Under the pieces are notes generated by a model. It was not told the DNA's origin. It was given only the letters and a program-made list of their open reading frames with translations, and made no database searches. Below are positions 26,835 through 33,708 of a stretch of 33,708 nt of DNA, piece after piece. Numbering within the stretch: the first letter of the stretch is position 1; every line of letters begins with the position of its first letter. This DNA is from CAZUZS01 sp964624795 (GTDB lineage: Bacteria; Calditrichota; Calditrichia; RBG-13-44-9). A program made the position numbers and the translations under genes. The DNA is taken from contig CAZUZS010000059.1 in assembly GCA_964624795.1 (NCBI GenBank), positions 1 through 33,708 of the forward strand. The letters run 5' to 3'.

Positions 26835-27141
26835 ATTTCAAGATCTTACTCATGGGTGGTACTTGAAAGAATGAAAGGATTTTTCTGACCCTCCTTCTTA
26901 ATCCCCTTCCCTTATACATCAGGGAGGGGGAAAGTGGGGGTGGGTTATTTGGTGAGTTACTGCTTGATCAAGCCGCTCATTAGTGAAGCTTTTCAGGCAG
27001 TTTGCATTTCGCCTTTGCCCTGCGGAATGTAATGAATATTTTATCCGGGAAACTTCTAATCCGGAATTATCCCGGAATAATTGAGGGGCGGGCTTTTTCA
27101 TCGAAGGAAAGAGACGTTCAAAATGTTGAAGGATTTATATT
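26835..27141. other. Intergenic region of 307 nt with two hairpins
   Basis: It contains the second copy of the C/G-rich hairpin repeat (26886-26945) and a weaker stem, TTATCCGGGA (27041-27050) with TCCCGGAATAA (27070-27080, one bulged base). No gene or clear promoter is seen. A 10-codon reading frame at 27123-27155 overlaps the start of the next gene. Confidence 0.5.
26886..26945. repeat. C/G-rich intergenic hairpin repeat, copy 2
   Basis: It opens with TGACCC like copy 1. The stem CCCCTTCCCT (26903-26912) pairs with AGGGAGGGGG (26921-26930) with one mismatch around the 8-nt loop TATACATC. Overall order (TGACCC, C-tracts, 8-nt loop, G-tracts) matches the repeat at 17472-17535, but the outer right arm is less complete. 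Confidence 0.55.
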
Positions 27142-29889
27142 TTGCTGATTTTTAAAATTATCCGGAAGATTGTTCCCGCCATTCTGGTTCTGTCCCAAAT
27201 CTGCCTGGGCCAGAATGCGGATTATTTTGATCTGGCCGGAAGCTGGCATTTCAAGATCGATCCTCAAAACACCGGGCTGGTGGAAAAATGGTTCCTGCCT
27301 GCATTCGATGACAGCCGGTGGGAGCAAATGCCGGTTCCCGGATTCTGGGAGAGCAGGGATGAATATGCCGGCTACGACGGCACTGCCTGGTATCGCCACC
27401 GGGTGGTTGTGCCGGAGAGCTTTTTGGGAAAGCAGATCTACCTCGGGTTGGGTGGTATCGATGATGAATTCGATCTTTGGATCGATGGAAAACATTTCGG
27501 GCACTTTGGGGAGAAGGAAACCGGTTTCACCTACTACCAGCGAAAATCCGTGCATAACGTCACGGATTGGCTGCCGCCGGGAAGCCACATGCTGACTTTC
27601 CGGGTGGTCGATTGGGCTGGCGGCGGTGGTATTCACCGCGGTCCGGTGGCACTGGCATCGGACACCACCTATTTCATGACGAAGAATGAGAGATTGATGG
27701 CCACCGCCCAAAAATATCCGGATGCGTTGTGGCCTTACTGGGTTCAGGGACATGGCCGGGCCTGGACAGTGATTGGCCTGGAAGATGCTGTATCGGAAGG
27801 GATGGTCAGTTGGGACGGAGCTCTGGGGGCAAAGGATTGGCCGTTCTCACTATCGGTCTGGCTAAGGACCGCGGACGGGAAAGTTTATGCAGCAGAGAAA
27901 TTTGATCCGTCACAGATTCAGTGGTCTCTTCCGGACGGATTTCTTCCGTTTCCTGTTTTGAAATTTGGGAATGACAAGATTCAAATAGAGCAGCATTTTG
28001 CGGTGCTGCCCGATAAGAATCGGAACTATCCGGAAGGCATTGCCCGGATCGATTACAAAACAAATTCATCGCTGAAACAACCAATCGAAGGCAAACTCTA
28101 CCTGGCGATCCGTCCTTATCAGGTGCAGGGCAGGGTAGGGGACATCGATAATATTAAATGGAACGACACACTTCAAGCGGTGAAAATCGATGGTAATTCT
28201 GCGGTGTGGTGCAGTGCGGGAAAACCTGTCGAAGTTATGCAACAGCCGGTTTCCCTGCTTAATTTTTCAAACTCGCCCGGCGATGTCAGCCTTTATTCTG
28301 TCCTGAAAAGTGATCCGAACGAAGTGCCGAATCGGCGAGACAACGACCTGAAAATGAATGCCGCAGCAGTTGCGTGGCCGGTAGAAATTCAGCCCGGCGC
28401 TACTGCATTTACCCTTGAGATTCCCCTGGGCAATGGCAATCCGAAATCAGGCGCAATTATTCCCGCGCCGCAGTCGGTTAGTTTTGATAATTTTGCCGCA
28501 CAGTGGAAATCCCGTCTGCAAAAGGTGACCATTCAAATACCGGACAAACAGGTGACAGATGCCTACTATGCGTCGTTGGCATACATTCTAATCAATGCCG
28601 ATCAAAAAATGCCACACCCTGGTCCGTGGGCCTACGATCTGTTCTGGTATCGCGATACTGCCTACATCCTGGCAGCTCTGCTGCGAAACGGCTATTTCGA
28701 TTTTACCCGGGAAACCATCGCGCACCTGATGAATGCGCAACGCCCCAGCGGTGAATTCCCTCCCATTTTCGATCTGAATTATAAACAGGTTGGACAGCGG
28801 GAGTGGGATTCGCAGGGACAGGGGATTTTTGCATTAACGGAGTATGTTCGCTTTACCGGCGATACGGCATTGGTGAAAACGTATTGGTCAAATGTTCAGG
28901 ATGCTGTGCGGTTCCTGGATTCCCTACAAGCCTCTCAGCCGGATCATATCTTGCCAAAATCGTGGTCGGCGGAAGATTTAGGTTCTGTGGACTGGCACCA
29001 TTACTGGGATGATTTCTGGGCGGTGCGCGGTTTGCAGGATGCGGCATGGCTGGCAGATCGATTAGGTAAAGAGCAGGAATCCGCTGAATTAATAAAAAAA
29101 GCAGAAACCCTATCCAGGAACGCAATGGTTTCCATCCGGAAGGTGATGGAAGAGAAAAGTATTAACTGGATTCCCAATGGCCCGGAAGACATTGACGGCA
29201 GCTCCATGGCGCGAGGCACATCTCCCGGCTTGTGGCCGGGTGGGGCGTTGGATGCGGATGATCCGCTGGTGCGGCAATCGTTCGATTTCTATTGGCAGAA
29301 ATGGATTGAACCGTATGACGGTGCTTACCTTCATCAGGGGAAATTCTGGCCGTATGCTTTCGAGTTGGCGACCTGCTATATTTTTCTCAATCAACCGGAG
29401 CGCGCACAGATAATCCTGGACTGGCATTTGGCACACCAGACCATGCCTGGCGTGTACGCCTGGGGTGAAAATTCCGATACAACGACGCTGCAGTTTGCAG
29501 CCGGCGACATTCCCCATGGCTGGGTGGCAGCGGATTACATTAATCTGGTTCACCATATTCTGGTATATGCCAGCGGCGATTCGCTGGTTTTCGGCGCGGG
29601 GATTCCCTGGAAATGGCTGGAAAACGGCCAGCCGGTGACATTGCAGCATTCGCCTACTTACCTGGGGCAGGTCAGTTTCACCGAGAAGCTATCCGCCGGG
29701 CGGGATAAAATTGATTGGGACATTGAAGCTGGTGATACCGATGCGGTGGGATTGGTCTTGCGTGTGCCGCCGGGAGTGCGGATACAATCGGTAAAAGCAG
29801 ACGGAAGGCCGTGGACGGATTTCAATAGCAGGGGAATTCGTGTGCCGGTGGACGTCTCTAAGGTTATAGCGCAGATTGAGGTTCACTAA
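27142..29889 (+). CDS. Six-hairpin (alpha/alpha)6 glycosidase with N-terminal GH2-like sugar-binding domain
   Basis: This 915-residue exported enzyme starts at TTG 27142: a stop at 27127 blocks earlier starts, GAAGGA at 27128-27133 lies 8 nt upstream, and the signal peptide (ending CLGQ) begins at once. Residues about 26-165 form a GH2-type galactose-binding jelly roll: FDLAGSWHFKID, FDDSRWEQMPVPGFWE, TAWYRHRVVVPE, LGLGGIDDEFDLWIDG. A central beta region follows (about 170-455). The (alpha/alpha)6 barrel (about 470-835) has YDLFWYRDTAYILAALLRNG, with Arg504-Asp505, and RPSGEFPPIF, a pattern shared by GH63/GH65/GH78-like enzymes. A C-terminal beta domain ends VIAQIEVH. No sorting domain is present. 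The exact GH family and the catalytic pair are not certain. Confidence 0.78.
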   Translation: MLIFKIIRKIVPAILVLSQICLGQNADYFDLAGSWHFKIDPQNTGLVEKWFLPAFDDSRWEQMPVPGFWESRDEYAGYDGTAWYRHRVVVPESFLGKQIYLGLGGIDDEFDLWIDGKHFGHFGEKETGFTYYQRKSVHNVTDWLPPGSHMLTFRVVDWAGGGGIHRGPVALASDTTYFMTKNERLMATAQKYPDALWPYWVQGHGRAWTVIGLEDAVSEGMVSWDGALGAKDWPFSLSVWLRTADGKVYAAEKFDPSQIQWSLPDGFLPFPVLKFGNDKIQIEQHFAVLPDKNRNYPEGIARIDYKTNSSLKQPIEGKLYLAIRPYQVQGRVGDIDNIKWNDTLQAVKIDGNSAVWCSAGKPVEVMQQPVSLLNFSNSPGDVSLYSVLKSDPNEVPNRRDNDLKMNAAAVAWPVEIQPGATAFTLEIPLGNGNPKSGAIIPAPQSVSFDNFAAQWKSRLQKVTIQIPDKQVTDAYYASLAYILINADQKMPHPGPWAYDLFWYRDTAYILAALLRNGYFDFTRETIAHLMNAQRPSGEFPPIFDLNYKQVGQREWDSQGQGIFALTEYVRFTGDTALVKTYWSNVQDAVRFLDSLQASQPDHILPKSWSAEDLGSVDWHHYWDDFWAVRGLQDAAWLADRLGKEQESAELIKKAETLSRNAMVSIRKVMEEKSINWIPNGPEDIDGSSMARGTSPGLWPGGALDADDPLVRQSFDFYWQKWIEPYDGAYLHQGKFWPYAFELATCYIFLNQPERAQIILDWHLAHQTMPGVYAWGENSDTTTLQFAAGDIPHGWVAADYINLVHHILVYASGDSLVFGAGIPWKWLENGQPVTLQHSPTYLGQVSFTEKLSAGRDKIDWDIEAGDTDAVGLVLRVPPGVRIQSVKADGRPWTDFNSRGIRVPVDVSKVIAQIEVH

Positions 29890-29899
29890 GGGAGTGTTT

Positions 29900-29969
29900 T
29901 TAGCCCGGTCTTTCAGGACTGGGATTGAAGGGTCGAAAAGTTAGAAAATTGAGGCGATTCATGGCCTTC
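29900..29969. repeat. Two-hairpin intergenic repeat, copy 1
   Basis: TTAGCCCGGTC (29900-29910) begins a hairpin CCCGGTC / GACTGGG (29904-29910 with 29917-29923, one G-T pair). About 30 nt later comes GGCGATTCATGGCCTTC (29953-29969). The same order is found at 32808-32876, on the other side of the GH63-like gene. The layout resembles REP-type elements. Confidence 0.55.
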
Positions 29970-30045
29970 GGAAGAACAAAGTCACGGCAATAAATGCCCG
30001 GACTTATGAAAAAAATAAATTTGGGTTAAAATTAAAGGATATGCT

Positions 30046-32784
30046 ATGCTCCTAAAAGGAATCACCAAAACGCTTATTCTGATGTTAATTTCCCTTTCCT
30101 GCATATTTGCGCAGGAGGAAAGTGCATTTCTTTCCAACCTCTCCGCCACAAAAGATTCGCCGATTTACACCACCTATGCGGCCGCCATGCAGCGTTCGGA
30201 ATTCGCCCTGGATGAAGGGTATCGTTTCATGTTTTACGATACCAGTCGGGGTCTGGATTTTTTCACCGACACCGGCGGTGATAATTGCCTGGCGTTCAAA
30301 AAGGGCGCCGATTACATCTATAAACTGAAAGACATGGCGCAGGAACCGGTTATCACTGTCAATTATCCGGACATGGTTCGCTACCATTATTCGCCCTTCA
30401 AAGATTTGCGGGTGGATGCGACCTTCCTGGTGCAGAGTTCGCACATGGCGATCCAGGATATAACGCTGAGCAACACCGGCACTGCGTCGATGGACTTCCA
30501 GGTGATTCCTTTTATGCAGAATAATTACCGGGTTTTTAACACTGTGGACTTCCACCCGGAAGATAATGCCATTACTTTTATCCATGAAGAGTTGCCGGAT
30601 GGCTGGGTGTTGGGGCATGATGTCCCATATGTGAATCCGGTGCGGGACGTGTTGCTGCTCTCTGAAAAACCGGATCGCCAGACCAGTTATCGCAGCTATA
30701 AATGGGGCACGATTTCAGTTCCACATGAGATTGATCTGAAAAAGAAACCGGAGTACGTGGTATGGGGAAGAGTCTCACATCCCGATGGCGGAAGATGTCG
30801 TCACCACAATCCTGCCCCGGAAATTATGGTGACGCTGAACCATGACCAGAGTAAAATTCTTACCGGAACCGCACCCCGCTGGGGTAGTGCAGATGAAACG
30901 ATTACATCCTACGGTTATTACGGGGTTGAGCTGGGAAATTTCGGGCAGCTAAAGAATGGTGATATTTACACAGTTCGCTTTCTGTGCCGGGAAACCGGGG
31001 AGAGCGCGTCGATTACCGATACCGTCAGGAATCTGGGAAAAGAGGACCGCATACGCCGTGATTTGACGCTCGCGGCCAATGATTTGCCTTCACCGCCCCA
31101 AGGTATGGGAAGGGATATTTGGGGCAGCGGTACCGAGCTTCGTCTCTACTGGAAGATGGACGGCCAGGATGCGAAATACGACATCTATCGCAGGGATTAT
31201 CGTCATAGCGGCGATTATGTCCGGGTGGAGGCGGGCACTGATCGTGATTTCTACACCGAAAAAGATATCCAGGGCGACAAAATTTATGGCTACGTTGTGG
31301 TGGCGGTGGATAAGAACGGGCAGCGAAGTATGCCCAGCCGTGAAATTAACAATATCGCCGGAAGCGATTTCCTGACCGATATCCGCTATCCTGACCAGTT
31401 GAAGAACGATGTCAAGGATCTCTCGCGGGTAATCGCCATGCCGTTGCGGGTAGAACTTGCGCCCGGCGCCTCAAAGCATCTGCGGATTGTGCGGGGCGTG
31501 TCCCGCATGGAAACCTCACCACAAACCCTAATCACAGATGCGAAAAAACTGCTGAATGAAGATTTAATGGGATACCAGACGGCCAACGAAAAAGAATTTG
31601 CCAATATTTCCCACCTGAAATTCCAGGACCCCGAAAAAGAGATGCTTTACTGGAGCGCATTTAGCCTTATGCGCCAGGTGATGCTGCCGCCGGAAGCGAA
31701 ATCATCATTCAATTATTACGTGTTTTCACGAGAGCCACAGTGGGGTTGGGGACATGGCGGGCAGGTTTTTCATGAGAGCCTGACCATGCTGGCTTATGCC
31801 TACATGGATCCCATGAGCGCCATGAATTCGCAGCGGGTTTACCGTGAGCGCCAGTACCCCGATGGCTACATCAACTACCGCACCGGTTCGTATCTGGATG
31901 AGACAATTCCCTACAACGATCAGCTTACCACATCCGCGCCGTGGTATGCCTGGCAGAACTGGGAGATTTATAAGATCACCGGGGATAAAACCTTTCTCAA
32001 AGAGATGTATGAATCGAGCAAAAAATTCTACAATTACTACGTTTCCAACCGGGACAGCGATGGCGACGGTCTTTGCGAATGGGGCGCCCATGCGGTTCTG
32101 GAGTCGGTTCGGGATGCACAGGTAGCGGTGTGGGATGAGGTTGGTTGGCCCAGCAATTTTGAGGGAATGGATCTGAATTGCATGTTGGTACAGGAGGCAA
32201 AATCTCTGGCCGCCATGGCTAAGGAATTGGGGCTGGAAAAACAAGCCCGGTCCTGGGAAAAAGATGCTGCTGCCCGTCAGCAGAAGATAAATGACCTGAT
32301 GTGGGATCCGGAAACCGGGTTTTACTACAATATCGATAAGAAGGACAATGATTTCACTTTCAAGACACCTAATGATTTAAAGCGCGAAGAGATCATCGGA
32401 TTTCTGCCTTTGTGGGCGGGAGTGGCAAGCAAAGAACAGGCGGATATTCTGGTGAAGAAACTTGCCGACTCCACCAAATTCTGGCGGAAGTACGGGGTGC
32501 CCTCGCTTTCGGCGGACGATTCCTATTACAATCCCAAAGGTTACTGGAATGGCCCGGTGTGGGTAGAATGGGATTTCCTTATCGAGCACGGACTACTGCA
32601 ATATGGTTATAAAGATTTGGCCAAAGAGATGGTTAACCGTGTCGCAGTAAATATGATTGATGAATTGAAGAAAAATCATCAGTTGTGGGAATTTTACAGT
32701 CCCGATGACCAGTGGGCAGGCTACCACCGGCAGTACATCTGGGCGGGAATCATAAACCGGATGATGATGGATGTAATGAAATAA
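30046..32784 (+). CDS. GH63-like (alpha/alpha)6 glycosidase with the two-Cys module inserted in its N-terminal domain
   Basis: This 912-residue exported protein has a signal peptide ending IFAQ. An N-terminal beta-sandwich (about 25-235) is interrupted by a segment (about 236-435) homologous to the N-terminus of the three HExxH proteins: Cys251 in GGRCRHH, PRW at 277-279, VELGNF at 294-299, Cys314 in RFLC, then an FN3-like part starting LPSPPQG near 347. The sandwich resumes near 466 (LRVELAPGASKHLRIVRG). The barrel (about 500-912) shows WGHGGQVFHESL, GYWNGPVWVEWDFL and LWEFYSP, the last holding Glu882, a likely catalytic base by analogy with GH63/GH37-like enzymes. AAAGGAT precedes the ATG. 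It resembles trehalase, mannosylglycerate hydrolase and GH63 alpha-glucosidase; the substrate is unknown and there is no sorting domain. Confidence 0.82.
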   Translation: MLLKGITKTLILMLISLSCIFAQEESAFLSNLSATKDSPIYTTYAAAMQRSEFALDEGYRFMFYDTSRGLDFFTDTGGDNCLAFKKGADYIYKLKDMAQEPVITVNYPDMVRYHYSPFKDLRVDATFLVQSSHMAIQDITLSNTGTASMDFQVIPFMQNNYRVFNTVDFHPEDNAITFIHEELPDGWVLGHDVPYVNPVRDVLLLSEKPDRQTSYRSYKWGTISVPHEIDLKKKPEYVVWGRVSHPDGGRCRHHNPAPEIMVTLNHDQSKILTGTAPRWGSADETITSYGYYGVELGNFGQLKNGDIYTVRFLCRETGESASITDTVRNLGKEDRIRRDLTLAANDLPSPPQGMGRDIWGSGTELRLYWKMDGQDAKYDIYRRDYRHSGDYVRVEAGTDRDFYTEKDIQGDKIYGYVVVAVDKNGQRSMPSREINNIAGSDFLTDIRYPDQLKNDVKDLSRVIAMPLRVELAPGASKHLRIVRGVSRMETSPQTLITDAKKLLNEDLMGYQTANEKEFANISHLKFQDPEKEMLYWSAFSLMRQVMLPPEAKSSFNYYVFSREPQWGWGHGGQVFHESLTMLAYAYMDPMSAMNSQRVYRERQYPDGYINYRTGSYLDETIPYNDQLTTSAPWYAWQNWEIYKITGDKTFLKEMYESSKKFYNYYVSNRDSDGDGLCEWGAHAVLESVRDAQVAVWDEVGWPSNFEGMDLNCMLVQEAKSLAAMAKELGLEKQARSWEKDAAARQQKINDLMWDPETGFYYNIDKKDNDFTFKTPNDLKREEIIGFLPLWAGVASKEQADILVKKLADSTKFWRKYGVPSLSADDSYYNPKGYWNGPVWVEWDFLIEHGLLQYGYKDLAKEMVNRVAVNMIDELKKNHQLWEFYSPDDQWAGYHRQYIWAGIINRMMMDVMK

Positions 32785-32807
32785 GATGTTGGCAAAATTT
32801 CCACCAG

Positions 32808-32876
32808 TTAGCCCGGTCGTTTACGACCGGAGCCTGGAGAGTAAGTCAAAAAACCATTTAGGCCATTTATGGCCTT
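32808..32876. repeat. Two-hairpin intergenic repeat, copy 2
   Basis: TTAGCCCGGTC (32808-32818) starts a hairpin CCGGTCG / CGACCGG (32813-32819 with 32824-32830, loop TTTA). A second palindrome GGCCATTTATGGCC (32861-32874) ends in TTC. Both parts correspond to copy 1 at 29900-29969, with compensating changes in the first stem. Confidence 0.6.
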
Positions 32877-32964
32877 CAGTAGATGCCCATGACAAGATCG
32901 CCAGGTTGACTAAGACGAAATAAGTTAAAGTTGAGTTTTTAAATTTGAAAAACAGGAAATTCTG

Positions 32965-33708
32965 ATGAGAAAAAAAACTGTGTCCTCTATTCTGGGTTTG
33001 ATTATCTGTTTGGCAGCCACTTCATATTCCGGCAACACAGAACAGAGTCTTTTTACAATCAAGGAACTGACTCTCGAAACGGCTCATGGAGTGGGTGTAT
33101 CCGGCTTTGTCCCCGAAAAGGGCAAAAAACAATCCTTGGCCGAAATACTGCCGTTTTTCTCGGTAGATATTAACGACACCACGATAAGCACGCTGAACGC
33201 CGATGTTAATCGAACCAAAAAAGGTATTTCGATCAACCTGCCCCACGGAATAAGTGCGATGTTTGAGATTGATAAGAAGTTCTCCCCCGGTTGGAAAGCC
33301 GAGATTCGGTTTGCCAACAATTCGCAGGATACCGTTAAAATTTCCAACATGGTGCCTTTCGGAAAAACGGAAAAACGGATTTATCTCACAGCGTCCGGTC
33401 CGTGGTCGCTGGCGCGGACAAAAATCTTTCGTCCCGGGCTGGGGCCGGTCGGTGTGGTGTTGCCGGACAATGCCTGGAATACGGGATACGGCGATGTGCC
33501 CCTGAAAAACGGCCAATCGGTTTGCGCCATCACCCGCCGCACCAAAAGTGACAGCGGCACTGTGCGCCGCTGGTGGACACTTCTGCCGCCTGGTGCCGAT
33601 GTGCAATACGTTATGTATGCTGACGGATACACCGGTGCCTGGCAGAATGGCTTGCGACTCATGTTCCAGCAGCGCTACCTTTATGACCTACCGGAATTTG
33701 ATAATACG
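32965..33708 (+). CDS. Exported protein of unknown family, N-terminal part only (cut by window end)
   Basis: An open frame of 248 codons runs from ATG 32965 to the window edge with no stop. AGGAA at 32954-32958 lies 6 nt upstream. The N-terminus, MRKKTVSSILG, leads to a signal peptide ending near SYSGN. A beta-rich region follows, with FSPGWKAEIRFANNSQDTV, ISNMVPFG and YLTASGPWSL. The visible end has RRWWTLLPPGADVQYVMYAD then WQNGLRLMFQQRYLYD, which may begin a helical or catalytic domain. It lies downstream of three glycosidase genes and may itself belong to glycan degradation, but no family can be named. Confidence 0.7.
   Translation, partial: MRKKTVSSILGLIICLAATSYSGNTEQSLFTIKELTLETAHGVGVSGFVPEKGKKQSLAEILPFFSVDINDTTISTLNADVNRTKKGISINLPHGISAMFEIDKKFSPGWKAEIRFANNSQDTVKISNMVPFGKTEKRIYLTASGPWSLARTKIFRPGLGPVGVVLPDNAWNTGYGDVPLKNGQSVCAITRRTKSDSGTVRRWWTLLPPGADVQYVMYADGYTGAWQNGLRLMFQQRYLYDLPEFDNT

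Noticed and set aside
17472..26945. CRISPR-like array from the hairpin repeats
   Set aside because: Only two diverged copies exist, about 9 kb apart, with no regular spacers or cas genes.

Overview
The window carries 16 protein genes, all on the + strand. They encode almost exclusively exported proteins: lipoproteins, outer-membrane proteins, secreted multidomain proteins and glycosidases. Five of them (161-2221, 12083-14809, 14962-17415, 17587-20424, 24609-26834) end in the type IX secretion system (T9SS) type A sorting domain, recognisable by a NYPNPFNP or NFPNPFNP core and a C-terminal KMxLxK/R tail. Two more (7392-9191 and 9246-11099) end in a VVPNPYRG variant of it. This points to the FCB superphylum. 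Strong Shine-Dalgarno sequences (AGGAGG, AAGGAGGAG) and moderate base composition argue against a typical Bacteroidetes genome and for a deeper lineage such as KSB1, Calditrichota, Ignavibacteria or Marinimicrobia. The lineage is an inference; no rRNA or marker gene is present.

Layout. (1) 161-2221 is a two-LamG secreted protein closed by a clear rho-independent terminator (2238-2281). (2) 2303-12058 holds two lipoproteins, a TonB-dependent receptor-like protein, two large paralogous secreted proteins and a PorV/PorQ-like outer-membrane protein, tightly spaced and probably co-transcribed. (3) 12083-20424 encodes three secreted HExxH proteins. They share an N-terminal module with two cysteines but differ downstream and in their zinc-site motifs. 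(4) 20513-22129 is a two-gene unit for a NicO-type nickel/cobalt transporter and its periplasmic EF-hand partner. (5) 22289-33708 is rich in glycosidases: a GH97 enzyme, a beta-helix protein made by internal tandem duplication, a six-hairpin glycosidase with a GH2-like N-terminus, a GH63-like glycosidase, and the start of an unrecognised exported protein cut by the window edge.

How they may work together. The receptor, the PorV-like protein and the VVPNPYRG proteins look like an outer-membrane and cell-surface assembly. The metalloproteases and beta-helix protein are probable T9SS cargo, and the GH97, six-hairpin and GH63-like enzymes are exported without a sorting domain. The likely theme is extracellular breakdown of protein and glycan polymers. 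No SusD homologue is present, so this is not a classical polysaccharide utilisation locus.

The most notable observation is a module of about 120 residues with two conserved cysteines 63 to 66 residues apart and PRW, VELGN and RFxC motifs. It occurs at the N-terminus of all three HExxH proteins and again, with its following FN3-like domain, inside the N-terminal beta-sandwich of the GH63-like glycosidase. Intergenic regions hold at least two families of hairpin repeats, each seen twice, and one further single-copy candidate.
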